Origin: a virus | IMG/VR virus record: IMGVR_UViG_3300050015_000656 | Coordinates: 43,775-107,774 of that record | Reading direction: 5' to 3' (one strand) | Length of the DNA stretch: 64,000 nucleotides | In this document: in pieces, positions 1 to 8,938 of the stretch | How positions within the stretch are numbered: the stretch's first letter is position 1 | Layout of the letters: every line of letters begins with the position of its first letter | Translations under genes and position numbers: made by a program | The notes under the pieces: model-generated | Seen by the model: the letters and a program-made list of their open reading frames with translations, nothing else | Databases searched by the model: none | What the model was told of the DNA's origin: nothing

Positions 1-31
1 CTTTTACTTTTGCCACAATCTTTACATTTTA

Positions 32-41
32 CTATAAATAC
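32..41 (-). promoter_or_regulatory. GTATTTATAG motif (putative late promoter)
   Basis: The minus strand reads GTATTTATAGTAAA here, the best form of the recurring upstream motif of this genome. It follows the terminator at 52-80, so it should serve a minus-strand gene that lies beyond the left edge of the window. Confidence 0.5.
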
Positions 42-51
42 GATAATAAAA

Positions 52-80
52 AAAATCCCAATTGTTTACATCGGGATTTT
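52..80 (-). terminator. Rho-independent terminator
   Basis: Minus strand: stem AAAATCCC / GGGATTTT followed by a run of eight T. It ends the transcript of the structural protein gene that stops at 107 and directly precedes the next promoter motif. Confidence 0.75.
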
Positions 81-106
81 CTCGTTAATTTCTGTTGTTT
101 GTACTA

Positions 107-1006
107 TTATATGTCTGCAATTACATCTTTAAAGTTTTGTGTCTCATCGATATTTGTCCTTTTTTGCTTTACTTCATATAGTGGAACATCGGTTACTGAG
201 TCTTTAATTTCAAATAAATTAAACTGGTCTGTGATGACATTATTTTGGTCATAGTATGTTAAAATACCTTTCTGAACGTCTTTAACTTGATTTCCCGCAA
301 GAATATTAGCAAGTGTATCAATGGTGTTCTGAACTAAGTCGATTTCAATAGCAAGCGGTGAAAAAAATGTGTTTGACATTAAAATTGTTTGTCCGGGATT
401 ACCAATGAACGGAAATACGTTTGGTTTCACATCGGAAGAACTGCTTGGAGTCAATTGTAAGAAAAGTAGTGTGCCTGCATCGTCAAAACGATATCTGATT
501 GCCTTTTGAGTTGTATTTCCTACGTTTTCACTTATCAGAACTGCTTTATTTGATGTTGCAACATATCTTACCACATTTCTTAACTTAGTACCGTCTGTAT
601 TAATATATTCGATTCTATACCCCTGCAATGCGTTATTTGCCTGTAATGTTGCTGGAATAGTGTTGATATCAATCACAATTCCTTTGACGCTTGGAAGCGA
701 TGATAATACGCTACAGTCGATAATAACAGTACTATAAGTTTTAGGTTTGATGTAAATCGTGTAAATTCCCAACTGGTTAAATATTGTTGCAGGCAGTTTA
801 AGATTATACAAACCCTCTAAAAGGTTTTCATTACCCACAATTTGTTCGGTATCCGGAAGATAGTTATAAGAAAGAATTTCTTGTGGAACTAATGGGTAAA
901 TTATATCGTTCTGAATTTCTCTGCTTGGCGTATAATTATAATACATGCTGATATCGTTTAAATCAACATCAGAAGGTCTAACCACACCATAAACACCTAT
1001 CGCCAT
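107..1006 (-). CDS. Putative tail or baseplate structural protein
   Basis: 299 residues with no family that I recognise. The sequence is beta-rich, without signal peptide, membrane segment or catalytic motif. It lies last in the baseplate transcript (gp25-like, gp6-like, fibre, 1661-2104, this gene) and ends at a terminator, so a virion role such as baseplate, neck or tail completion is the likeliest reading by context. The homing nuclease 1008-1664 sits immediately upstream with one base between its stop and this start, which suggests that this gene and 1661-2104 were adjacent before the nuclease inserted. Confidence 0.6.
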   Translation of the reverse strand: MAIGVYGVVRPSDVDLNDISMYYNYTPSREIQNDIIYPLVPQEILSYNYLPDTEQIVGNENLLEGLYNLKLPATIFNQLGIYTIYIKPKTYSTVIIDCSVLSSLPSVKGIVIDINTIPATLQANNALQGYRIEYINTDGTKLRNVVRYVATSNKAVLISENVGNTTQKAIRYRFDDAGTLLFLQLTPSSSSDVKPNVFPFIGNPGQTILMSNTFFSPLAIEIDLVQNTIDTLANILAGNQVKDVQKGILTYYDQNNVITDQFNLFEIKDSVTDVPLYEVKQKRTNIDETQNFKDVIADI

Positions 1007-1007
1007 C

Positions 1008-1664
1008 TTAAACTTTTATTAATTCTTCTTTACTTATCGAACATTTTGTTCTCTTAACAACATTATCTCTCCAAGGTATAAATACAAGATTATTTAAACT
1101 TGCAATTATTTCTGGTTTAATGTCATTTTTAAATCCCTCAAAAATTGAATATTTATGGTCCAAACAATATGCACCGTCAATTCCAGAAACACCCCTTTTC
1201 TCATAATTTTCCAATAAACTAATTGGTTGTTTATTGGTTAATTTAACAACCAATAATCTATATTTTTTATATTCGGGTAAGTTTTTTAAATATGTGTTAT
1301 ATTCAATACCTGTGCGTTTAACTAAACCTACAGAAACTCCTTCACTAACAGTTCTCCTATAATTAACGGTAGTTAAATATTTATCTAAATATGAAGCATT
1401 TATATTCAACACTTTACTGATTTCCTTAGCACTTTTATATTCAAACAAATATAATTTACGTATTTCATCCCTTTGTTTTTCGCTTAATATAATTTTAATA
1501 CCATTACTTTTCCCTTTTCTTAATACATGTTCTCTTTTTAAAATCCTGTTTATCGGAGTGAGACTTGTGTTAAGTAGTTCTCCAATTTTTTTCGTACTTA
1601 ATCCATCAATCAAATAATAATTTTTGATTTTATTAACTTCAATATCAGAAAATTCTATCCTCAT
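1008..1664 (-). CDS. HNH homing endonuclease with helix-turn-helix repeats
   Basis: 218 residues. The N-terminal half carries two helix-turn-helix-like repeats (residues about 8-50 and 60-105, with DGLSTKKIGELLNTS and EYKSAKEISKVLN), probably for DNA recognition. The C-terminal half has an HNH-type core, YCLDHKYSIFEGFKNDI, then NLVFIPWRDNVVK, where His and Asn would bind metal and cut DNA. This arrangement is usual for free-standing phage homing nucleases. Its ATG overlaps the TGA of 1661-2104 as ATGA, so it is probably translated by coupling and does not break a reading frame. A mobile gene, not a phage structural gene. Confidence 0.8.
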   Translation of the reverse strand: MRIEFSDIEVNKIKNYYLIDGLSTKKIGELLNTSLTPINRILKREHVLRKGKSNGIKIILSEKQRDEIRKLYLFEYKSAKEISKVLNINASYLDKYLTTVNYRRTVSEGVSVGLVKRTGIEYNTYLKNLPEYKKYRLLVVKLTNKQPISLLENYEKRGVSGIDGAYCLDHKYSIFEGFKNDIKPEIIASLNNLVFIPWRDNVVKRTKCSISKEELIKV

Positions 1665-2104
1665 GTGTTATTAACTATATTAAAGAAATTACCGCCAGCA
1701 TATGTCGTCAAATCAACCAAACTTTGAATATATTCAAGTCTGTAGTTTTGGTCAAAAGCCGACAATTCTTGTCTTACTATAAATACATCATCATAAATTT
1801 TTGGGTTACTGATAATGTTTTCTTTATTCGGGTCTTTATAAATCGGTGCAGTAATGAAGTCTGGACTGCTATATCCTTGTCCAATAAAGCTAAACGTAGT
1901 CCCACTTGTTTCACCTGTGAGAATGTCTGTATATTTTATGCCACCAAGATAATACACTACTTTTGAACCTGCTGTTGAGACAAAATAATCTACACCATCA
2001 AATGTCGGACTACCGTTACCAACATATTGCAATAGAAAATTACTTGTGATTGTATATTTTCGCAATTCTGTTAATCGACTACTTGATGAACCTGTTACTA
2101 CCAT
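1661..2104 (-). CDS. Putative small tail structural protein
   Basis: 147 residues, no recognised family. It lies directly downstream of the Thr/Cys-rich fibre gene and upstream of 107-1006, inside the baseplate cluster. The start is supported by a GTATTTATA motif at 2117-2124, 12 nt upstream. The C-terminal part has a QELSAFDQNYRLEYIQSLVD segment that looks helical, the rest looks beta-rich. A virion role is inferred only from position. Confidence 0.55.
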   Translation of the reverse strand: MVVTGSSSSRLTELRKYTITSNFLLQYVGNGSPTFDGVDYFVSTAGSKVVYYLGGIKYTDILTGETSGTTFSFIGQGYSSPDFITAPIYKDPNKENIISNPKIYDDVFIVRQELSAFDQNYRLEYIQSLVDLTTYAGGNFFNIVNNT

Positions 2105-2116
2105 TTTAATTTTATT

Positions 2117-2124
2117 ATAAATAC
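2117..2124 (-). promoter_or_regulatory. GTATTTATA motif
   Basis: Minus-strand GTATTTATAATAAAA, 12 nt before the start at 2104. It overlaps the stop codon of the upstream fibre gene, so 1661-2104 may have its own transcript in addition to read-through. Confidence 0.5.
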
Positions 2125-4976
2125 TATACTGGTGCTATATCACCTGCATATACATCATTAGGACTACCTATGACATAATTACCAACAATATTTGACACAC
2201 CCACCAAGTATGCATCGGCAGATGCTGCAGACTCTGGACAAATACTTGCAGCTCGTGTTGTAAGATATAAATTATCTCCTGCATTAACTATAAACGGACC
2301 CCAAATTCCACCAATATATCCACTGAAACTACTTGCAATACTACAGCTACATTTGGTTACACCATTACATACGATACAAACACCTGCAGTGCCTTTAAAC
2401 GCATTTTTACCAAGACTATATGCAACACATAAATTAAATGAATCTCCTGCACACATAGATGGACACAATTGACCCTCACACGTAGAATTAAATATATCCA
2501 AATATATCTGACAAACATATGATGCAGTGGTTGTGGTTGTTGTAGTAGTTGGCAACGTAGTTGTCGTTGTAGTTGTTGTCGTAGGTGGAGGACCGCCTGC
2601 ATAGCTACAGCAACAATATGGATTACATCTTGCAAAATTGCCAGAAATTGGTGTAACACCAATACATACTGCTGACATACTACCACCATGACAAGAAATA
2701 TTTCCCACTTCAGTATAATTAAACATACGAACATCGTCACCAGGAAGAACTTGGAATGAAATTGAAGGCATTAAACAAACCTGTGCTTCGGTTATGCAAC
2801 AACATAGCATTGGATTACCATTACACATTACACAGAAACGTGAGAACGAACCCGGTGCTTGGTCATAATTAACACATAAATCACCAGTTATGCATGCACA
2901 ATAACATTCACCTGCGCTCATTGGATATGATGAAGCCAAGCAAAAATCTCTTGCACTATAAATACCACCATCATTGCCTGGAGCAACATATGTCATACAT
3001 AAATCAATATATTTTACCGCAGGTGGTGGAAGTGTTGTGGTAGTCGTGGTAGTTGTTGTTGTTGTGGTTGTCGTAGGTGGAGTTCCCCCTGCATAACTAC
3101 AGCAACAATAAGGCGTTCCTAATTGATAATTGCCAACAATCGGAGCAACTGAACGAATACATATGCCTGACATTGTACCACCCGGACATGTAATGTTTGC
3201 TACTTCCGTATAATTACACATGTACACCGTATCACCTTGATGAACAATAATTGTGGTACTTGGTATAGCACAAACTTCTGTTTGGTCTATGCAACAAGTT
3301 AAACAACATGACCCATTATGACCTATACCCGCACGTGAGTATGAACCCGGTGCTTGGTTATAATTAACACATAAATCAGCCATTAAACAAACAGAATAAC
3401 TATCGCCCGGAGCCATTGGACTCGATGTTGCTAAACAAAATTCTCTTGTACTATAAACACTACCGTCATTACCGGGAGCAGCATATGTTTGAAATAAAGT
3501 AACATAATTCGGTGGTGGTGCAGTAGTCGTTGTGGTAGTTGTTGTCGTTGTAGTAGTCGTTGTAGTACTTGTTGTGGTTGTCGCCTCTGTTGTAAACACC
3601 GATTGACCATCATATGCAGTTCCTGCATTATTGGTTGCATATACACCTACATAATAGGTTGTAGCTGGAATTAAACCAGTCATTAAACTTGCAAAGCCGA
3701 CACCAACAGTATTATTGCCATCAGTTGTTTTAAAATTCGCAGTTGTTGGGTTTGGACTTGTACTCCAAACAATACCACTTACAGTTATTGGTGCGCCACC
3801 GTCACTAAGTATGACTCCACCGCCTTGTGCTGTTGTTTGAGTTACACTACCTGCGCCACCAGTTGCTACTGTTGGTAAATCTGCTGCTGTTTTGAACAAT
3901 ACTTCATTACCATAAGCGATACCCACAGCATTAATTGCATATGCTCGTACATAATATGAAGTAATCTTAGTCAATCCTGTGATTGAAGACGTAAATGTTC
4001 CAATACCTGTTCCATCGACAACAACATTGTCCAGAATTGTCGGAGTACTACTTGTGCTCCAAACTATTCCTTTCTCAGTTACAGGATTACCACCTTCTGA
4101 AGTCACATTACCACCACCTGTTGCAGTTGTTTGTGCAATTGCAGTAATACTGCTTGTGGTTACAGTTGCAAGTCCCCAAGTACTGAATGACAATTCACTA
4201 CCGTACATAATATCTGTATTATTAACTGCATATGCTCGAACAAAATATGTTGTTGATGTAGTTAAACCCGTCAAATAACTATTAAAATTACCAATTCCAA
4301 ACCCATTCGTTGTTGTATTGCCTGCAATGGTAGGTCCAGAGAATAATCCCCAAGCAACACCACGTCTGATTATCGGACTACCGCCATCAGCAGTTATTTC
4401 ACCACCAGTGGTTGCACCACTTGACGTAATATTTGTTATTGGTTTTGTAGAAATTGTAGAAATTGCTAATGTCGTGAAATTTACTTCCTCACCATAAACA
4501 AGTCCAGCACTATTAATAGCATATGCACGTGCATAATATGTAGTAAGATTTGTTAAACCGCTTATTGGCACTGTAAAAGTACCTAATCCACCTGCAACAA
4601 TTATTTTTGTACTTGCTGTTGTCGGATTTGGACTTGTACTATATACAAGACCTCTTTGTGTAACAGCATGTCCACCGTCTGCAAGAACCGCACCACCGCC
4701 AATTGCAGAGTTTTTAGTAATTGTTGAAAATGTGTTTGTTGATACTGTTAAAGTAGTTAAAGGCGGTGCTATATAAGCACTAAAGAAACCAATATCTTCG
4801 GCATCCTGTGTCAAACTAAATTTGACATAGTATGTTTTGCTCAAATCGGGAACAAGCGTCATTGTGGTTGCCGTACAGCCAGTAATGAGAATACCCGTTT
4901 CCGGGTCTCTGTACGAACACGGAGCAGTTGTTCCGGTTGTCATTATCCGATATATTGTTTTCTTTATGAGTTCCAT
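2124..4976 (-). CDS. Thr-linked, FN3-like and Cys-rich tail fibre protein
   Basis: 950 residues. After a short N-terminal region there are about four beta-sandwich repeats of some 95 residues (about 75-465), each with a GGG/GGE turn, DGG, and a phrase like RGLVYSTSPNPTT, resembling fibronectin-III-like repeats of Bacteroidota surface proteins. Then come poly-Thr tracts (about 465-485, 630-645, 790-815) that separate two near-duplicate Cys-rich domains (both with NYTEV and YCCCSYAGG) and a shorter, related third one. The start codon overlaps the stop of gp6 as TAATG. Probably a receptor-binding fibre or whisker attached to the baseplate. The poly-Thr runs look like flexible, possibly glycosylated linkers. 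Confidence 0.75.
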   Translation of the reverse strand: MELIKKTIYRIMTTGTTAPCSYRDPETGILITGCTATTMTLVPDLSKTYYVKFSLTQDAEDIGFFSAYIAPPLTTLTVSTNTFSTITKNSAIGGGAVLADGGHAVTQRGLVYSTSPNPTTASTKIIVAGGLGTFTVPISGLTNLTTYYARAYAINSAGLVYGEEVNFTTLAISTISTKPITNITSSGATTGGEITADGGSPIIRRGVAWGLFSGPTIAGNTTTNGFGIGNFNSYLTGLTTSTTYFVRAYAVNNTDIMYGSELSFSTWGLATVTTSSITAIAQTTATGGGNVTSEGGNPVTEKGIVWSTSSTPTILDNVVVDGTGIGTFTSSITGLTKITSYYVRAYAINAVGIAYGNEVLFKTAADLPTVATGGAGSVTQTTAQGGGVILSDGGAPITVSGIVWSTSPNPTTANFKTTDGNNTVGVGFASLMTGLIPATTYYVGVYATNNAGTAYDGQSVFTTEATTTTSTTTTTTTTTTTTTTTAPPPNYVTLFQTYAAPGNDGSVYSTREFCLATSSPMAPGDSYSVCLMADLCVNYNQAPGSYSRAGIGHNGSCCLTCCIDQTEVCAIPSTTIIVHQGDTVYMCNYTEVANITCPGGTMSGICIRSVAPIVGNYQLGTPYCCCSYAGGTPPTTTTTTTTTTTTTTLPPPAVKYIDLCMTYVAPGNDGGIYSARDFCLASSYPMSAGECYCACITGDLCVNYDQAPGSFSRFCVMCNGNPMLCCCITEAQVCLMPSISFQVLPGDDVRMFNYTEVGNISCHGGSMSAVCIGVTPISGNFARCNPYCCCSYAGGPPPTTTTTTTTTLPTTTTTTTTASYVCQIYLDIFNSTCEGQLCPSMCAGDSFNLCVAYSLGKNAFKGTAGVCIVCNGVTKCSCSIASSFSGYIGGIWGPFIVNAGDNLYLTTRAASICPESAASADAYLVGVSNIVGNYVIGSPNDVYAGDIAPV

Positions 4977-6823
4977 TATACAACAGACTTTCTCAGATAT
5001 ACTTTAATGTCCTTTTCGGGATATTTTATTTCAAACATACCGTCTTCGGTAGAATAAATAGTGTTGTTGATTATTTTAATCTCACCAGTTGTGGTATTCA
5101 AGATTTCCTGAGAAACAACGTTGTTCGAATACTGACCACCAACTCTATTATAAACCTTAATACTGATGACGTTTATAACACCATTTGCAGAGAGTATTTG
5201 TTTCTGAAGTCTACCAAGGAAAATATTTTCGTCCATTTCGTAGTTGTTCACATCAAAATAATCTCTGACAATTGTAATAATGCTATTGGCTATCTGATTA
5301 TCTGCAATGTTTTCCACATATACGTCAATATCGAATGCCAAGTTGTAAATTTTACCGTCTTTAATCTCCACATAGTCATTTACCATGCGGAATTCGGTTA
5401 GGTATTCCGCAATATTATCTTTTAACAGAGTATTGCTTGTATTTGACAACTTACCGTCCACACCAATGCCGAGCATCGAAATAACTACCTTATTATTGTA
5501 TTTAAAAGCATTTGCCCTAAAAGGTGAACCAAACTTACCTGGCATTTTATAGAGTTGTAATAAATAATCTGTAAGCGTGACATCCCTTGTTTGACTTGCA
5601 AAATTAAACTTGATTAACTGTCTTATTTGCTCAATGCTCAAACCATCATTACCGCCAATGGCAGGTATTGGATTATTAGTTTTTAAACTTCTCTGTACAC
5701 TCTGATTAAAGTCAGAACGTGAACCTGCAACTCTCAGAGAATATCCACCGAGTTGTGTAAGGGTTGCTGCACCGAGATTTGAATTAATACCGCCACCAAC
5801 TCTATATCTCACAAATAATGTATAGTTTGGTTTAAGTTTTTCACCCAAAGCGGTGTTATTTAAGAAGTTATCGAGAAAATACTTATTACTTACACCAACT
5901 TTAATAAAGCCGTTTTTAAATGCGTCAGCATCTGCATCGCCACTACCGAAGGTCAGTTTACAATAACCGTTTGGGGTATATTCTTTAATGAATTTCTTCG
6001 TTATGTCAATCCAACGAGCAGCTTTAATACCCGTATTCTGTGTGTTAACCGAACTGCTGAAGTTCTCAACAAAAACTCTTTGCTGTGCAAGCCACTCCAC
6101 TTCATAAAATCTATTTTCACTTGTATATAAATCTGAAAGCGGTGGATTGTTAGTATAATTTGTACCTTCGAGCAAAATAACGTTTTCTATTTCAATTACA
6201 TCTGGGTCTGGAAGTGTTATACTAAAAAATGATGTAACGTCTTGTGGATTAATTATTCTTTTATATATGCTTGTTGAACCATTGATAACTACTTCTCTTT
6301 TGGTAACATTATAGCTTACGATAATACCATTTGAGTTTAAGTTTGGTATAATTGAACGATTAGGGTCACCAAGATTGCTCATAGGTGAATTCCAGTCAAT
6401 TGTGTCTTGTGTTTCAAATATTTTACCACCACCAAGTACCTGTGCGCCAGGAGCAAGCGTAGGATAATAACTGGCATCGGGTCTATCACCAAGTACAGGA
6501 ACAGTTACAGAAAAGTCTACTACTGTTACAGAAGGTCGTCTGCCGGGAATATTAAATCCCATATTTTTTGCAATATTTAATATTGATGACCTCAATTGTG
6601 CATACTCCAATTGTGTTTCTTGAAATGCTCTGTCAGTATTAACGCTCAAGTTATTACCAACACCCGCATTTAAGTCGATTAACATAGCACCAACGGAACT
6701 ATCGGTAAAATCAGATAAAACTTCTGGATATGCTTGACGAATAAACGAAATCAAATCTGTTTTGATTTCCCCAAATGTTCGTGAGCCATATTGAATTATG
6801 TTTGTTGAATTGTCAGTAGCCAT
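4976..6823 (-). CDS. gp6: Baseplate wedge subunit, gp6-like (baseplate J family)
   Basis: 615 residues. The N-terminus has the typical opening of gp6/baseplate-J proteins: a region with FIRQAYPEVLSDFTDSSVGA and DLNAGVGNNLSVNTDRAFQE, where the protein folds around its neighbours in the wedge, and GFNIPGRRPS soon after. Length is close to T4 gp6 (660). In T4 this protein forms the dimeric ring that ties wedges together around the hub. Neighbours fit: a gp25-like gene lies upstream, with a homing nuclease between them, and the fibre gene starts inside its stop codon. Confidence 0.85.
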   Translation of the reverse strand: MATDNSTNIIQYGSRTFGEIKTDLISFIRQAYPEVLSDFTDSSVGAMLIDLNAGVGNNLSVNTDRAFQETQLEYAQLRSSILNIAKNMGFNIPGRRPSVTVVDFSVTVPVLGDRPDASYYPTLAPGAQVLGGGKIFETQDTIDWNSPMSNLGDPNRSIIPNLNSNGIIVSYNVTKREVVINGSTSIYKRIINPQDVTSFFSITLPDPDVIEIENVILLEGTNYTNNPPLSDLYTSENRFYEVEWLAQQRVFVENFSSSVNTQNTGIKAARWIDITKKFIKEYTPNGYCKLTFGSGDADADAFKNGFIKVGVSNKYFLDNFLNNTALGEKLKPNYTLFVRYRVGGGINSNLGAATLTQLGGYSLRVAGSRSDFNQSVQRSLKTNNPIPAIGGNDGLSIEQIRQLIKFNFASQTRDVTLTDYLLQLYKMPGKFGSPFRANAFKYNNKVVISMLGIGVDGKLSNTSNTLLKDNIAEYLTEFRMVNDYVEIKDGKIYNLAFDIDVYVENIADNQIANSIITIVRDYFDVNNYEMDENIFLGRLQKQILSANGVINVISIKVYNRVGGQYSNNVVSQEILNTTTGEIKIINNTIYSTEDGMFEIKYPEKDIKVYLRKSVV

Positions 6824-7515
6824 TATATTATGTTTTTTAAAATTCGATTAATATTATTTATTTCGCTGTATTTTATTCTCAACAATAAGATATTTTTACT
6901 GTTGGCATATAAATTTTTTGCTTCGTCATTACTTTGTCTTATGTTAAGTTTAGCACTACCGCCCCAATATTCGATTGGTTTAAAGTGTTGTTCTCCGTCA
7001 TACTCAATAAGTATGTTTACCGTTGGTAAATAGAAATCGAATGATAGTTTATTTTTACCACAATCAGCAAATCTTTTTTCTTTAACATATTCAATCATAT
7101 GCATATCCAAATATTTTTTTATTAATAATTCGCCTTTAGATAATTTACATATTGAGCAACCTTTACCGTTTAAATGACCGTTTGGTGTCTGATTGAATAT
7201 GCCGTGTTCTGGACAAATTATATTAATTTTATTATGTGCATTAACGTATTCAACTAAAGAATACCCATATCTATTGTTGTGTATTAAGTTTGCTTTATCA
7301 ATAAATTCATTTAATGTTATATAATTACCAGCACATTTGGGACATCCATGATTACGTAAATGATGTTTTGGTATTTGTTCGAAAACTCCATGTTCTGCAC
7401 ACACTATTTTAATTCTCGAAACATTATTAACATAGTCCACTAACGAATAATCGTATTTCTCGTCATGAATTTTCTTAGCCTTTTCAATAAATTCTTCAGT
7501 GGTATATTTTTTCAT
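6823..7515 (-). CDS. Vsr/PD-(D/E)XK homing endonuclease with zinc repeats
   Basis: 230 residues. Two N-terminal repeats of about 55 residues begin FIEKAKKIHDEKYDYSLVDY and end with a Cys-x2-Cys pair (GCPKC, GCSIC), resembling the DUF723 zinc-binding repeat. The C-terminal 90 residues form a Vsr-like nuclease with FDFYLP, ILIEYDGEQHF and LLLRIKY, giving the acidic and His residues of the active site. It is one of four paralogues here (also 13239, 25991 and 56987). It lies between gp25-like and gp6-like genes, and its stop overlaps the gp6 start as TAATG. Confidence 0.8.
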   Translation of the reverse strand: MKKYTTEEFIEKAKKIHDEKYDYSLVDYVNNVSRIKIVCAEHGVFEQIPKHHLRNHGCPKCAGNYITLNEFIDKANLIHNNRYGYSLVEYVNAHNKINIICPEHGIFNQTPNGHLNGKGCSICKLSKGELLIKKYLDMHMIEYVKEKRFADCGKNKLSFDFYLPTVNILIEYDGEQHFKPIEYWGGSAKLNIRQSNDEAKNLYANSKNILLLRIKYSEINNINRILKNII

Positions 7516-7518
7516 ATT

Positions 7519-7917
7519 TTAAAAGTTTAAATCTAATTGACCTGATTCGCTGAAGCTATCTTCGGTATAAGTGAATAATATTGTTACGTTAAGTTGATTT
7601 TCAGATATTGGTTGACCATTATCATCGAGATTCCAATTAAAATTTATTTTATTGATTTTTAAGTTTGGAATGTACTTCGACACAGTAGTTTTGATTTCTT
7701 GCTCAACATCTGTAGCGTTTAAAGTATCGTTAGGTTCGAAAATGTATTTCAGTAAGTTTGTACCGTATTCCGGCTCATAATACCTTTCTCCTTTCTGAGT
7801 GAGCAACAGCAAAAGCAAGTCAGAACTAAACGCTTCCTTAGTTACTTGTGTCAGTAAGAAATACGTGTTTTTACTTAAATCGTCATTCAAAGGAAATTTG
7901 ATATTGTACGTAATCAT
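7519..7917 (-). CDS. gp25: Baseplate wedge subunit, gp25-like
   Basis: 132 residues, the same size as T4 gp25. It has the family signature LLTQKGERYYEPEYGTNL followed by LKYIFEP, and ends in a beta strand rich in hydrophobics. In contractile tails gp25 bridges the wedge to the sheath and primes sheath assembly. It is the first gene of the baseplate transcript, with a GTATTTAT motif at 7932-7939 and a terminator just upstream at 7952-7978. Confidence 0.85.
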   Translation of the reverse strand: MITYNIKFPLNDDLSKNTYFLLTQVTKEAFSSDLLLLLLTQKGERYYEPEYGTNLLKYIFEPNDTLNATDVEQEIKTTVSKYIPNLKINKINFNWNLDDNGQPISENQLNVTILFTYTEDSFSESGQLDLNF

Positions 7918-7931
7918 ATAAAGTATTTTCC

Positions 7932-7939
7932 ATAAATAC
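7932..7939 (-). promoter_or_regulatory. GTATTTAT motif
   Basis: Minus-strand GTATTTATGGAAAA, 14 nt before the gp25-like start and just after the terminator 7952-7978. This terminator-motif-gene order recurs through the window and supports a promoter function. Confidence 0.55.
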
Positions 7940-7951
7940 TTATAAATAAAA

Positions 7952-7978
7952 AAATCCCGACATCGATTGCCGGGATTT
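7952..7978 (-). terminator. Rho-independent terminator
   Basis: Minus strand: stem AAATCCCG / CGGGATTT with an 11-nt loop, then a run of T. It closes the operon that starts at the glycosyltransferase 11888. Confidence 0.8.
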
Positions 7979-8001
7979 GTCTAAACTTGTCCGAATTGTT
8001 A

Positions 8002-8484
8002 TTATACTTCTGCGGTTTTTTTACCACGCTTGCCTTTCTTCTGTGCTTTTTCTTCGTCTTCCTGCTGTTTCTTCTTGTCATAGAGACTTTTTATCGACTC
8101 GTGTAATACGATGATAGGTTTGTCGCCATACTTAGCAAGAACGCCTGTATGAGTGTTGAAATTTGGTTTTTCGAGTGTCAGAACATCAGCATCGCTGATA
8201 CCAACACCTGCAAGGCACTCATCAATTGCAATTACCTGCATGTCTTCTGGTAATTCAGAGAAAATCGATTCGTTGATAACCACAACAAAATTAATACCAC
8301 CACCACCATCTGTATTGGTAAGTGCTTCAATGAGGTCATTTGCTTTAAAAAGTTTGCAGGGGTCATTCTTCTGTTTGTCGTTACAAAGAACCTCAATTTC
8401 CACCCACTGTGGAATGCTGGTCTTCTCACGAACTTCTTCAAAAAGTAATTTTACTTCATCGGATGCTTTTGAAAGTTTTGCCAT
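8002..8484 (-). CDS. Phage metallopeptidase-like protein, active site degenerate
   Basis: 160 residues. The layout matches the putative phage metallopeptidase family: an N-terminal part, a beta strand INFVVVINESIFSELPEDMQ, then a helix where the family has HExxH. Here that helix reads VIAIDECLAG, so the first His is replaced and no zinc site is visible. The C-terminus is a charged tail (QQEDEEKAQKKGKRGKK) that may bind nucleic acid. Last gene of its operon, before the terminator at 7952-7978. It may be a structural or inhibitory relic of the enzyme. The family assignment is by pattern only. Confidence 0.45.
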   Translation of the reverse strand: MAKLSKASDEVKLLFEEVREKTSIPQWVEIEVLCNDKQKNDPCKLFKANDLIEALTNTDGGGGINFVVVINESIFSELPEDMQVIAIDECLAGVGISDADVLTLEKPNFNTHTGVLAKYGDKPIIVLHESIKSLYDKKKQQEDEEKAQKKGKRGKKTAEV

Positions 8485-8498
8485 TTCGTAATTTGTTT

Positions 8499-8927
8499 TT
8501 AATTGTTAATAATAGAACTATATTTATTTTTAATCAGTTCAACTTCAGCCAATAACTCTGCGAAATTTGGATTGTTCTTGTCAAATGTTTCATCAAGAGT
8601 TTTAAGAAAATCACGCATGTCATATACACTTAGTCTTACTGTTTCTTCGATGTCACGTAACATCGCCAATTGTTGCAAAGCTAAGTCTTTTTCTTTAATT
8701 ACTTGCATTTTGTCAAAATCTTCCTTAATTGTTGCAGCTTCTGCCTCTGTGACGGTTTTAATCTCTTTATTTGCAGTTGCTTTTTCATATGCACTGCTAA
8801 GAGCACCCGAAAATAACGGATTGTCTGCAAGTTTGTTGACTTCAATGATTTTTTTTGCTGCGTCAGAATTAAATTCTCCTGTATCGACAGACTTTTTTAA
8901 GTTTTCTAAAAACGGTGATAGTGCCAT
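8499..8927 (-). CDS. Hypothetical helical protein
   Basis: 142 residues, mostly alpha-helical with many Lys, Glu and Leu, for example EAATIKEDFDKMQVIKEKDL, which could form a coiled coil. No enzyme motif. It sits 14 nt upstream of the metallopeptidase-like gene and 11 nt downstream of 8939-9835, so it belongs to the same operon. Possibly a chaperone or scaffold component, but the sequence does not show which. Confidence 0.5.
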   Translation of the reverse strand: MALSPFLENLKKSVDTGEFNSDAAKKIIEVNKLADNPLFSGALSSAYEKATANKEIKTVTEAEAATIKEDFDKMQVIKEKDLALQQLAMLRDIEETVRLSVYDMRDFLKTLDETFDKNNPNFAELLAEVELIKNKYSSIINN

Positions 8928-8938
8928 GTTATTTGATT

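Noticed and set aside
2520-3590. GTTGTAGTAGTCG-type low-complexity DNA in the fibre gene, possibly an array of repeats
   Set aside because: It encodes poly-Thr linkers in frame with mixed codons; there are no unique spacers, so it is not a CRISPR array.
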